Shown: one piece after another, positions 40,114 to 48,519 of the stretch
Numbering within the stretch: position 1 is the first letter of the stretch
Layout of the letters: each line of letters opens with the position of its first letter
Assembly (NCBI RefSeq): GCF_900111555.1
Contig: NZ_FOHZ01000016.1
Span: 1 to 64,000 of the forward strand
From: Marinobacter segnicrescens
Lineage (GTDB): Bacteria; Pseudomonadota; Gammaproteobacteria; Pseudomonadales; Oleiphilaceae
Direction of reading: 5' to 3'
DNA: 64,000 nucleotides
Notes under the pieces: model-generated
The model's database searches: none
The model's input: only the letters and a program-made list of their open reading frames with translations
What the model was told of the DNA's origin: nothing
Position numbers and translations under genes: made by a program

Positions 40114-41174
40114 AGTTCAACAACTCCCGCAGGCAACTGCATGGTCACACAATGCAGGCTACCGTGCTGTTCAATCAGGGGGCGGCAGGGAATCGGCACA
40201 ATCTCCCGGTCCGGGAACAACTCCCGGAAGGTGATCAGTGCTGCTTGGTCCTGGGGCAAGTCATAGACTGGTACCAGTACCGCCCCATTGATAATCAGGA
40301 AGTTGGCGTAGGTGGCCGGCAGTCGCTCGCCTTCATTGTCATTGATGGCGTCCGGCCAGGGCAGGGGGGCGAGGTGGTACGGTGAGCCATCTGCCTGTTG
40401 GAACTGTCGAAGCTCCTCCTCCATGGCACTGAGGGCCGGATAATGCTCGTCCTCGGGGTTTTCACAGCGGACAAAGCAGATATGGTCCGGGCTTACGAAG
40501 CGAGCCAGCGTGTCGATATGGCTGTCGGTGTCGTCCCCGGCCAGGTAGCCGTGGTTAAGCCAGAGCACGCGCTTTGCGCCCAGGGTTTCATCCAGTAATG
40601 CCTCGATACCCGCACGGTCATAATCCGGATTACGTGTCGGTGTCATCAGGCATTCACTGGTGACCATGACCGTTCCCTCGCCGTCGGACTCGATGGAGCC
40701 CCCTTCGAGCACGAAATCCACCCTTTCCAGCGGAGTGTCGCCGAAGCAACCTGCCACCGCCAGGTGCTGGTTAAGGGCGTCGTCCTTTTCCCACGGGAAC
40801 TTGCCACCCCAGGCATTGAAGCGGAAATCCATTAACCGGGTACCGTCCGGTGTGGTTACCGCGAGCGGACCATGGTCCCGTGCCCAGGTATCGTTGGCTG
40901 GAGCCGCGACGCAATGGGCGCGACCAGGCAGGTTGTTTTCCCGTGCCCACTGGTTGAGCTCCCGGTCCAGGCGCTCGGCCCGGAAAACCTGCTCGCAGCT
41001 GATTAACAGGTTCTGGAACCGGAGCACCGCCCGTGCAATAGCCAGGAATACGGGTTCCACCTCCTCCATGCAACTGAACCAGTCAGTACCGGGGTGAGGC
41101 CAGGTCAACATGACGGCACTCTGGGGTGCCCATTCGGCAGGCATCACGCGTGTCGAAGTCAAAATAGCAACCAT
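40110..41174 (-). CDS. aguA: Agmatine deiminase AguA
   Basis: Guanidino-modifying enzyme of 354 residues that turns agmatine into N-carbamoylputrescine and ammonia. Typical stretches are MPAEWAPQSAVMLTWPHPGTDW, NDTWARDHGP, VLEGGSIESDGEG, NHGYLAGDDTDSHIDTLARF, and near the end GSLHCVTMQ with the catalytic Cys342. An internal ATG at codon 11 is the only other start. Ends with an ATGA overlap into aguB, so the two are cotranslated. Confidence 0.96.
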   Translation of the reverse strand: MVAILTSTRVMPAEWAPQSAVMLTWPHPGTDWFSCMEEVEPVFLAIARAVLRFQNLLISCEQVFRAERLDRELNQWARENNLPGRAHCVAAPANDTWARDHGPLAVTTPDGTRLMDFRFNAWGGKFPWEKDDALNQHLAVAGCFGDTPLERVDFVLEGGSIESDGEGTVMVTSECLMTPTRNPDYDRAGIEALLDETLGAKRVLWLNHGYLAGDDTDSHIDTLARFVSPDHICFVRCENPEDEHYPALSAMEEELRQFQQADGSPYHLAPLPWPDAINDNEGERLPATYANFLIINGAVLVPVYDLPQDQAALITFRELFPDREIVPIPCRPLIEQHGSLHCVTMQLPAGVVEL

Positions 41175-41274
41175 CCTGTCAGTGGTTCAGGTGAGAAACC
41201 CTTGGCGGGTTCGACGCAGACGGGCCGCATTCTACCGGTTTGACATCGCCCGTCACAGCCTGAAGGGGAATGAC

Positions 41275-41580
41275 TCAGCGATTATGCCGGGCGACAGCAT
41301 GAATAACGTGGTTGTACTCGAAATAGACCACAAAATTGTCGTAGTGCCACTGGGAAATCGGCGGGTCACCCACGGGACCGGAAACACTGACCGGATCACC
41401 GAACCTTTGCCGGACGGCTTCACGGGACTGGCCTGTGCTGGGCATGGTCATGGCAGTCCGGTCACCCTGGGACATCACCGGCACCTTGACCTGCTCTGCC
41501 TGCGCCGGTTGGGAAAACCCGGTGCTCAGGGCGGAAATGGCCAGGCTCGCAGCGATCGCCGCGGACATCAGTTTGTTCAT
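41275..41580 (-). CDS. Small secreted protein, SmpA/BamE-like region
   Basis: Protein of 101 residues with a clear signal peptide (about 1-28, MNKLMSAAIAASLAISALS and a PAQA cleavage region). The mature part of about 70 residues contains SREAVRQRFGDP and QWHYDNFVVYFEYNHVIHAV, a pattern seen in SmpA/OmlA (BamE-like) small domains. No lipobox cysteine is present, so it is likely a soluble periplasmic protein. CAGGAG before the ATG at 41580 sets the start. It lies between a PilZ gene and aguA, all on the minus strand. Function unknown. Confidence 0.78.
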   Translation of the reverse strand: MNKLMSAAIAASLAISALSTGFSQPAQAEQVKVPVMSQGDRTAMTMPSTGQSREAVRQRFGDPVSVSGPVGDPPISQWHYDNFVVYFEYNHVIHAVARHNR

Positions 41581-41618
41581 GGTCAGTTCTCCTGAAACTT
41601 CTGTAATTATCGGGCCCA

Positions 41619-42203
41619 TTATTGCGACGTATGACCGCCCTGTCTCTGGCGAATCTGCCATCGCATGACGTGTTTCGCAATCTGTTGGCGGTCCGCCTCG
41701 GATATGTCCCTGAAGGTTGTATGTATTTCTTCAAGCTCCCCATTTTTCGCGACGGGACAGACTTCGACCACCTCAGCCCGGGCCCGGGGCCGGTAAAGTT
41801 CTGGTGGCAGGGTCAGCCTGAGGGCCAGGGCGTCGCCTGCTGAAAACTCCCCCCGGGGCACAAGAAAACTTACACCGCCTTCACTGAGGGTGACGTCACG
41901 CCACTGTTGCGGTTGCAACGGATTTTGCTCAAAGGCCATAATGCGCGCCAGCGTATCAACCTTGCCGTTCAGGGACTTGAGCAGGCCAGCAGCCAGGCGG
42001 TCTCGCTCAGCCAGCACCGGAAGCTGATTGCGAAAATCCTGGTCCATGCGTTTCAGTTCTGACCTGAGTCCGTCCAGGTGGTCTTCACTGAAGGGATCGC
42101 TGTTTGCCGGACCACCGACCGGTAGCGGGTAGTACTCAAGGCCGATGCGATCGGCGATGCGGAAGAAATCGCGACGGTCGGTTGTGTGTGAGTCGGGGGT
42201 CAT
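41619..42203 (-). CDS. PilZ-domain protein (PA2989-like by position)
   Basis: Protein of 194 residues. The N-terminus has a PilZ-type RRDFFR (10-15), then about 85 mostly helical residues. The beta-barrel part follows with TLSEGGVSF, in which threonine replaces the usual Asp or Asn of the (D/N)xSxxG motif. Whether it still binds cyclic di-GMP is therefore uncertain. It is divergent from the lolC-type gene, the same place as the PilZ protein PA2989 in P. aeruginosa. A small secreted protein gene follows after 38 bases. Confidence 0.8.
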   Translation of the reverse strand: MTPDSHTTDRRDFFRIADRIGLEYYPLPVGGPANSDPFSEDHLDGLRSELKRMDQDFRNQLPVLAERDRLAAGLLKSLNGKVDTLARIMAFEQNPLQPQQWRDVTLSEGGVSFLVPRGEFSAGDALALRLTLPPELYRPRARAEVVEVCPVAKNGELEEIHTTFRDISEADRQQIAKHVMRWQIRQRQGGHTSQ

Positions 42204-42387
42204 CCTGGCTCCGCGCTGGTGTCTGTTATCAGGGCATTTCGGGGCTGCGGCGATCCAGGGTAGCCTTGGCTCGCACCGGAACGCTGTTTGCGGCAGAATA
42301 CCCGTTTTTTGAACAGTTTAGCAGCTTCCCGATGGCAACACAGGCGGAAGCATCCGATTCGACTTCCGGTAGTGACAGGCGACCTGT

Positions 42388-43629
42388 ATGTTCCGACCCC
42401 TTTCGTTCTATATCGGGCTGCGATACACCGCAGCCAAGCGACGGAATCATTTCATCTCCTTTATTTCCCTGACGTCCATGATTGGACTGATGCTGGGTGT
42501 GGCGGTGCTCATCATCGTGTTGTCGGTGATGAACGGCTTTGACCGGGAGCTGAAAGAGAAGGTTCTGGGTATGGTGCCCCATGCTGTCGTAAAAGGGGAC
42601 CCTTACCTTGCGGACTGGGAAACAGTGGACAGTCGGGTAACAGAGCATCCGCGGGTGCTGGCCGCTGCGCCTTTCATTGAGGGCCAGGGCATGGTCACCG
42701 GCGGAGGCAACGTCCGCGGTGTACTGATCAAGGGCATTATCCCGGAACAGGAAGACTCGGTTTCCATTATTTCCAGCCAGATGATTGAGGGGAGCCTGGG
42801 CGACCTGAAGTCCGGTGAGTTTGGCATCATCGTTGGCCGGCCACTGGCAGCAAGCCTGAGGCTCCAGGTTGGCGACAAGTTGACCGTAGTACTGCCGGAA
42901 GCCTCGGTCAGTCCCGCGGGGGTCATGCCGAGGCTCAAGCGCTTTACCGTTGCCGGTATTTTCAGTACCGGCGCTGAGCTTGATGGTAATTACACGCTCA
43001 TTCACATGGATGACGCAGGCAAGCTGATGCGCACCGGGGGGCTCGCCGAAGGTGTGCGCTTGCTGGTGGACGATCTGTTTGCCGCCCCGGCAGTGGTGGA
43101 AGAAGCAGCTCTCAGCCTGGGCGGGCGCTATTACATTTCTGACTGGACACGCACCCATGGCAGCCTGTTCAGTGCCATCCAGATGGAGAAGACCATTATT
43201 GGGTTGCTATTGATGTTCATCGTTGCTGTAGCGGCGTTCAACATCGTTTCAACCCTTGTCATGGTGGTGACGGACAAGACTGGCGACATCGCAATTTTGC
43301 GGACCATGGGGGCCACTCCTGGCCGTATCATGCGTATCTTCATGATTCAGGGTGCCATCATCGGGGTGTTCGGGACCCTCGTGGGCACGGGGCTGGGAAT
43401 CCTTGGAGCACTTTATATCAGTGACCTGATCAGCGGACTGGAGTGCCTCCTCAATCATCAGTTCCTGAACGCCGATGTCTATTTCATCAGTTACTTGCCG
43501 TCGGACCTGCAGTGGCTGGATGTAGCCATTATCAGTAGCGCCGGACTTGTCATGAGCCTTCTGGCGACGCTGTATCCGGCCTGGCGGGCATCCCGTGTCG
43601 ACCCGGCGGAGGCCCTCAGGTATGAATAA
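42388..43629 (+). CDS. lolC: Lipoprotein-releasing ABC transporter permease (LolC/LolE family)
   Basis: Inner-membrane permease of 413 residues with a first membrane segment at about 25-47, a large periplasmic domain (about 50-270) and three more membrane segments. The segment GLMLGVAVLIIVLSVMNGFD and the last DPAEALRYE are typical. It extracts lipoproteins from the inner membrane for LolA. P. aeruginosa has lolC-lolD-lolE, but here the next genes are lolD and a DUF2062 gene, with no second permease. It may act as a LolF-type homodimer. Confidence 0.9.
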   Translation: MFRPLSFYIGLRYTAAKRRNHFISFISLTSMIGLMLGVAVLIIVLSVMNGFDRELKEKVLGMVPHAVVKGDPYLADWETVDSRVTEHPRVLAAAPFIEGQGMVTGGGNVRGVLIKGIIPEQEDSVSIISSQMIEGSLGDLKSGEFGIIVGRPLAASLRLQVGDKLTVVLPEASVSPAGVMPRLKRFTVAGIFSTGAELDGNYTLIHMDDAGKLMRTGGLAEGVRLLVDDLFAAPAVVEEAALSLGGRYYISDWTRTHGSLFSAIQMEKTIIGLLLMFIVAVAAFNIVSTLVMVVTDKTGDIAILRTMGATPGRIMRIFMIQGAIIGVFGTLVGTGLGILGALYISDLISGLECLLNHQFLNADVYFISYLPSDLQWLDVAIISSAGLVMSLLATLYPAWRASRVDPAEALRYE

Positions 43630-43639
43630 GGACACTGAC

Positions 43640-44341
43640 ATGCAAACCGACGTACGCCCGGTCATTGAGTGCCGTAACCTGACCCGCACCTACAAAGAGG
43701 GGCCGGCCACCCTGACCATCTTTTCCGATATTTCGCTGACGGTTGGCGCCGGGGAAACGGTCGCCATTGTCGGTAGCAGCGGTGCCGGTAAGACCACCTT
43801 GCTGAACCTGCTGGGCGGGCTGGACAAGCCTTCCACCGGTGATATCAGTATCTGTGGCGAGCAGATCCACCGCATGAGCGAGGCCAGGCGTGCCCGTTTC
43901 CGTAACCAGCACCTGGGGTTTGTCTACCAGTTTCACCACCTGCTGCCGGAGTTTTCAGCCCGGGAGAACGTCATGCTGGCCTGTACCCTCGGCGGAATGT
44001 CTGTGCGCGAGGCCGGTCAGAAGGCTGATGCCATGCTGGACCAGGTAGGACTGGGCGAGCGCCTGGCCCATAAGCCGGGGGAGTTGTCAGGTGGCGAACG
44101 TCAGCGGGTGGCCATCGCTCGCGCCCTGGTGAACGAGCCGGAATGTGTGCTGATGGACGAACCCACCGGTAACCTGGACGAACAGACCGGTGAAAGTGTT
44201 CAGCGATTGATTGAAGGCTTACGGGACCGGCTGGGTATTGCGTTCGTGGTCGTGACCCACGACATGTCAATGGCGCGAAGCCTGGGTCGTGTGCTCAAGC
44301 TGGAGCAGGGCAGGCTGCATCCGCTGCCGGTGGCCTCATAG
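43640..44341 (+). CDS. lolD: Lipoprotein-releasing ABC transporter ATPase LolD
   Basis: ATPase of 233 residues, the same length as E. coli LolD. Walker A is GSSGAGKTT, the Q-loop region is FVYQFHHLLPEFSARENV, the signature is LSGGERQRVAIARAL and Walker B is CVLMDEPTGNLD. It powers lipoprotein release by the permease encoded just upstream. I prefer the ATG at 43640 because AAGGA lies seven bases upstream; an ATG at 43622 overlapping the permease stop is the alternative. Its end overlaps the convergent DUF2062 gene by 6 bases. Confidence 0.95.
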   Translation: MQTDVRPVIECRNLTRTYKEGPATLTIFSDISLTVGAGETVAIVGSSGAGKTTLLNLLGGLDKPSTGDISICGEQIHRMSEARRARFRNQHLGFVYQFHHLLPEFSARENVMLACTLGGMSVREAGQKADAMLDQVGLGERLAHKPGELSGGERQRVAIARALVNEPECVLMDEPTGNLDEQTGESVQRLIEGLRDRLGIAFVVVTHDMSMARSLGRVLKLEQGRLHPLPVAS

Positions 44342-44848
44342 CTCGCTGCGGCGTCGTCGCCAGTCCTTGCGTACCTTCCTTCGCCAGAGATACTGGATGA
44401 CCAGGTAGCCGGCGCAACCAGCTACCGTAGCCACCGCCACAGAGCCAATATAAAGGGGAATGCCGATTTCCACGATGCGCTCACTGAGCCAGTGCCAGGA
44501 CAGCTGGAACTCGAACGTAATAACCGGTCGGTCCAGCAGCATTGCTCCGATTTTGTAGTTGAAGTAGAAAATGGGCGGCATGGTGAGCGGGTTACTGATC
44601 CACACCAGCGCCACAGATAACGGCAGGTTGGCGTTGAGCATTACAGCACCGAATGCCGCCGCCAGCATCTGGAAGGGCATTGGAATAAACGCCAGAAAGA
44701 CGCCGATAAGAAACGCGCGGGCGACACTGTGCCGGTTTATGTGCCACAGGTTGGGCTCATGGACAATATCCCCGAGAAAGTGCAGTGACTCAATAGAGCG
44801 CACCCTTTCCGGTGACGGGATATAGCGTTTCATGAACTTCTTCGGCAT
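44336..44848 (-). CDS. DUF2062 membrane protein
   Basis: Protein of 170 residues of the DUF2062 family with three likely membrane segments (about 46-70, 76-98 and 130-150). The core LWHINRHSVARAFLIGVFLAF and WISNPLTMPPIFYFNY stretches are typical. Function is unknown. It lies between the lipoprotein export genes and comEC, the same place as in P. aeruginosa, and its N-terminus is rich in basic residues. Confidence 0.88.
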   Translation of the reverse strand: MPKKFMKRYIPSPERVRSIESLHFLGDIVHEPNLWHINRHSVARAFLIGVFLAFIPMPFQMLAAAFGAVMLNANLPLSVALVWISNPLTMPPIFYFNYKIGAMLLDRPVITFEFQLSWHWLSERIVEIGIPLYIGSVAVATVAGCAGYLVIQYLWRRKVRKDWRRRRSEL

Positions 44849-44924
44849 AACGAAGAAAAGCCTGTTTGCCGGGGTGCTCCGGAAACGTCAGTAGCCGGGC
44901 CCGCGTGCTTGCTTGACTGGACAC

Positions 44925-44948
44925 ACAAGACGAAGGAAAGCGTCTTGT
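44925..44948 (+). repeat. Hairpin in the comEC leader
   Basis: ACAAGACG and CGTCTTGT form a perfect 8-bp stem with an 8-base loop (AAGGAAAG) ending 22 bases before the comEC ATG. The loop carries an AAGGA-like sequence. As RNA it may affect translation of comEC, or it may be a DNA site; neither is shown. Confidence 0.4.
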
Positions 44949-44970
44949 CTGGATAGGGACGGTCCGATTG

Positions 44971-47316
44971 ATGGGGACACGGATCGCCGCCTTTGCCTGC
45001 GGCGTCATCATACTTTACTCCGGGCTTTTTACGCCACCATGGGTACTGCTCTGTACCGGGCTGGTACTGATAGTGATTGCCGCAAGGCGCAGGCTTTTAC
45101 CCACCCCGGTTGTGTTGATTCTCTGCTGCTTGCTGGCAGGACTTGCCTGGTCGTCCCTGTTCGCGCAATGGCGCCTCTCGGACCGCCTGGACCCGGCCCT
45201 TGAAGGTCAGCCACTCACCGTGTCCGGCTATCTCTGCTCAGCCCCCGCACCTGGTGCCTGGGGCAGTGTGCGTTTCAGCCTGTGTCTTGACGGTAATCGT
45301 CCCAGCGGAGTTCCAGGGCGTCTTCGCCTCGCTTGGTATGGCGACGATACAACGCTCGCGGTACCCACCCCCATGACGGCCACGGTCGTATTGAAGCGGC
45401 CCCATGGAGTGGTTAATCCGGGGGGCTTTCGTTATGAAACCTGGCTGTTCCGCAAGGGTTATGGTGCTACCGGATCGGTTCGCAACGTCCTGGCAAACCC
45501 GGCTGGCTCCTGTGGGCTGGCATGCCATTACCATCGCTGGCGGCAACGCCTGGTGCAATCTGCCGATGCAGCACTCGATGGCACAGACCACAAGGCCCTG
45601 ACGCTGTCGTTGCTGCTGGGTTACCGGGGGCAACTGGACAATGCCCATTGGGACGTGCTGCAAGCAACTGGCACTGTCCACCTGGTGGCAATTTCAGGGC
45701 TCCACCTCGGGTTGGTGGCGGGTATCACCGGACTTTTACTGCGTGGCCTGTTCGCCCGACTGCCCACCCGAGGTGCCTTACTGCCCGGCCAGCGGCATGG
45801 GACCTGGCTGTTGGTGGTTGCGGCGGCCGTGGGTTACGCCTTGCTGGCAGGCTTCACAGTGCCTACCAGGCGGGCAATGCTGATGGTGGCAATTGCCGGC
45901 TGGCTGATACTGGGTGGTCGTATCACCGGGCCCTGGCAGGCCTGGTTGATGGCGCTCGGGCTGGTCTTGGTGACAGACCCACTTGGGCCGCTGGATCAGG
46001 GGTTCTGGTTGTCGTTTGGCGCCGTCGCAATATTGATCCTGATGTTCAGTCGGCTACACGGCAGGCCGGGCCCTGTGATGGCCCTGGTGCTGGCCCAGGC
46101 TGCGGTATTCGCCGGGCTCTGGCCCATCCTCGCAATACTGGGCCAGGGCGCCGCCTGGGCCGGATTGCTGGCCAATATTGTCGCTATCCCCTGGCTTTCC
46201 CTGTTGGTTATGCCTCTGTTATTGGGGGTTGGTGCCATCCTCCTGGTCACCGGAGGGTTCCTGCCGGGGCCAGTGCATGTCGTGCTTGACGCTGTGCTCG
46301 GCAGCCTGTGGTGGGTTCTGGTGCAACTTGCACAGATCGAGCTGCCCGCAGGGCGATTGCCGGTATGGATAGCATCTATCGTCGCTATTATGGTTCTGCT
46401 GGCGCTGTGGCTGCCGGAAAACCGATTCCGACTGGCCAGCAGCGGGATGACCGTCCTGCTGCTGGTACTTCATGGGAGTACCAGCCACACCCGGTGGCAG
46501 CCAACGCCGAGAATCTGGGTATGGGATGTGGGGCAGGGGTTGTCGGTGCTGGTGCACCACCAGGACCAGAGCCTGCTTTACGATACCGGGCCGGAGTCTG
46601 CGTCTGGTTACAATGCCGTGTCGGAGGTTTTGAGGCCTTCGTTAGAGCGTATCGGGGTGAACACGATAGACACCCTGGTGGTCAGCCATGGTGACCGGGA
46701 TCATGCCGGTGGTCTTTCCGAGTTGCTGACCCAGTTCAGGCCTGGCCGGATTATTGCCGGGGAGCCTGGCCGTCTTTCGGGTGACGCCGCTGAAGCGGCC
46801 GAGCCCTGCCGAGGTCAGTCGCCACTGCTGGTCGGGCAGGTGACGGTAAGCTTTTGGCAAGCCGAACAGCGCCTTACCGGTGCAGATGCCAATGATCGCT
46901 CCTGCGTGTTGATTCTTGCCTATGCCGGTCACCAGGTGCTCCTGCCCGGGGATATTTCCCGCATCACGGAGCAACAGTTGATGGCGGACCATCCCGGGCT
47001 TGCCGGGCGCGCTGGCGAGCTCACAGTGGTGGCGCCGCATCACGGCAGCAAAACATCCTCCGGGCCGAAGTTCGTGAATGGCCTTGCGCCGGAGCGGGTC
47101 ATTTTCACCGCCGGTTATCGCCACCGGTACGGCCACCCGCATCCGGAAGTGGTTGCCCGCTACCATGACGCGGGCAGTGAGCTGCTGAATACGGCTACCT
47201 CCGGCGCGCTGCGCCTGGACCTGGGGCAGGGAGGGGCCGATATCACGGAGTGGAGGCAGGGCGGATCCTTCTGGATACGGGCTCCGGAGCGGCCGTCTCC
47301 AACCCGTAGTGAGTAA
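44971..47316 (+). CDS. comEC: DNA internalisation competence protein ComEC/Rec2
   Basis: Inner-membrane channel protein of 781 residues. An N-terminal part with a soluble domain is followed by a competence domain of many membrane segments (about 200-480; AISGLHLGLVAGI is typical). A C-terminal metallo-beta-lactamase domain has VSHGDRDHAGG and APHHGSKTSSG. It carries single-stranded DNA into the cytoplasm during natural transformation. The ATG at 44971 is preferred to the TTG one codon earlier. All catalytic motifs of the nuclease domain look intact. Confidence 0.94.
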   Translation: MGTRIAAFACGVIILYSGLFTPPWVLLCTGLVLIVIAARRRLLPTPVVLILCCLLAGLAWSSLFAQWRLSDRLDPALEGQPLTVSGYLCSAPAPGAWGSVRFSLCLDGNRPSGVPGRLRLAWYGDDTTLAVPTPMTATVVLKRPHGVVNPGGFRYETWLFRKGYGATGSVRNVLANPAGSCGLACHYHRWRQRLVQSADAALDGTDHKALTLSLLLGYRGQLDNAHWDVLQATGTVHLVAISGLHLGLVAGITGLLLRGLFARLPTRGALLPGQRHGTWLLVVAAAVGYALLAGFTVPTRRAMLMVAIAGWLILGGRITGPWQAWLMALGLVLVTDPLGPLDQGFWLSFGAVAILILMFSRLHGRPGPVMALVLAQAAVFAGLWPILAILGQGAAWAGLLANIVAIPWLSLLVMPLLLGVGAILLVTGGFLPGPVHVVLDAVLGSLWWVLVQLAQIELPAGRLPVWIASIVAIMVLLALWLPENRFRLASSGMTVLLLVLHGSTSHTRWQPTPRIWVWDVGQGLSVLVHHQDQSLLYDTGPESASGYNAVSEVLRPSLERIGVNTIDTLVVSHGDRDHAGGLSELLTQFRPGRIIAGEPGRLSGDAAEAAEPCRGQSPLLVGQVTVSFWQAEQRLTGADANDRSCVLILAYAGHQVLLPGDISRITEQQLMADHPGLAGRAGELTVVAPHHGSKTSSGPKFVNGLAPERVIFTAGYRHRYGHPHPEVVARYHDAGSELLNTATSGALRLDLGQGGADITEWRQGGSFWIRAPERPSPTRSE

Positions 47317-47404
47317 TCCTTCCCATACGTCGCGTTCGGATGTGGTCTGATTTCGTGGCTATGCTAAAGTAGCGCCGCTTGTAACAGATCAGGGGAGACT
47401 GTGC

Positions 47405-48031
47405 GTGTTTGAGCTTCTGAAAGCGGGCGGCATCGTGATGGTGCCTATTGTATTGTGCTCCATTCTGGCATTGGCCATTATCCTGGAGCGGCTCTGGACG
47501 TTGCGTCCGTCCCGCGTGGCGCCACCGGATGTCATGGCTGAGCTCTGGCGCTGGATCAAGGCGCGGGAACTCAACGGCCGCAAGCTCAAGGCCCTGCAGG
47601 CCTCTTCGCCCACCGGGCGGGTGCTGGCCAGTGGCCTGATGAACGCCAAGCATGGTCGCGAGGTCATGAAGGAAAGCATTGAACAGGAAGCGGCCCAGGT
47701 CATCCATGACCTGGAACGGTTCCTGAACCCTCTTGGCACGATTGCTACCATCGCTCCGCTGCTGGGCCTTTTGGGCACCGTCATTGGCATGATCAAGGTT
47801 TTCTCACGGATGCAGGGCGCGGGCGCCGCCAATATTGCAACCCTCTCTGGCGGTATCTCGGAAGCGCTGGTGACAACCGCAGCCGGTCTCACCGTGGCTA
47901 TCCCCGCACTGATTGCCCATCGCTACCTGATCCGTCGCATTGAGGCGCTGGTAGTGGGCATGGAGCAGGAAGCAATCCGCCTGGTGGAAGTGGTCCATGG
48001 TGATCGCGAAATTGACGTTGAGGGAGCCTGA
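47405..48031 (+). CDS. exbB: MotA/TolQ/ExbB proton channel family protein
   Basis: Proton-channel protein of 208 residues with three membrane segments (about 10-30, 110-135 and 155-180). The key region is IATIAPLLGLLGTVIGMIKVF, and a second conserved stretch is ALVTTAAGLTVAIPALIAHRYL. It starts with GTG behind GGGGAGA and is paired with an ExbD gene 5 bases later. ExbB-ExbD pairs energise outer-membrane transport, but this pair lies in a lipopolysaccharide operon and has no TonB. The substrate process is unclear. Confidence 0.9.
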   Translation: MFELLKAGGIVMVPIVLCSILALAIILERLWTLRPSRVAPPDVMAELWRWIKARELNGRKLKALQASSPTGRVLASGLMNAKHGREVMKESIEQEAAQVIHDLERFLNPLGTIATIAPLLGLLGTVIGMIKVFSRMQGAGAANIATLSGGISEALVTTAAGLTVAIPALIAHRYLIRRIEALVVGMEQEAIRLVEVVHGDREIDVEGA

Positions 48032-48036
48032 CGGCC

Positions 48037-48459
48037 GTGAAATTCCAACGCCAGCGTAGCCGTGAAGTGGGCGTCGATCTGACGCCACTGATCGATGTGG
48101 TGTTCCTGTTGCTGATTTTCCTGATGGTATCCACCACACTGCCCAATGATACCCATCTCAATATCCAGTTACCGCAAGCGGATGGCGAACCAGTGACAAC
48201 GGAGGTTGAGCAGATTGATCTGGTGATAAACGCTGATGGGCATTACATTGTGAATGGCCGCACACTGATCAATAATCGGCGAGGAACCCTGGAGCAGGCG
48301 ATCCTTGACGTCGCCGGTGACAGCAAGGCCCTTCCGTTCGTGATTACGGCGGATGCGCGAACGGCTCACGAGTTTGTCATCCGGGCCATGGATGTTGCCG
48401 GCAAGCTTGGCTTTACCCGGATCAGTTTCACCACGGATCCTACATCGGATGATTCATAG
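48037..48459 (+). CDS. exbD: ExbD/TolR family protein
   Basis: Protein of 140 residues with a short cytoplasmic N-terminus, one membrane segment (VDLTPLIDVVFLLLIFLMV, with the functional Asp in PLIDVV) and a periplasmic ExbD/TolR domain. It starts with GTG five bases after the exbB stop, so the two subunits are coupled. Together they would form a proton-driven motor of unknown partner. It is followed by a hairpin and then msbA. Confidence 0.91.
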   Translation: MKFQRQRSREVGVDLTPLIDVVFLLLIFLMVSTTLPNDTHLNIQLPQADGEPVTTEVEQIDLVINADGHYIVNGRTLINNRRGTLEQAILDVAGDSKALPFVITADARTAHEFVIRAMDVAGKLGFTRISFTTDPTSDDS

Positions 48460-48491
48460 GGAACCCCTGGTCTGTTCCGATCAGAGGTTCC
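48460..48491 (+). repeat. Hairpin between exbD and msbA
   Basis: GGAACC and CTG on the left pair with CAG and GGTTCC on the right, with one C-A mismatch and a 12-base loop, immediately after the exbD stop. No T-run follows, so it is not a standard terminator. It could protect or set the level of the upstream exbBD message. Confidence 0.4.
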
Positions 48492-48519
48492 TCAAATCCG
48501 GCAACCACCTGGCAGGGCA

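Noticed and set aside
43622..43640. LolD start at the ATG overlapping the permease stop
   Set aside because: The downstream ATG has the better ribosome site and gives the standard 233-residue LolD.
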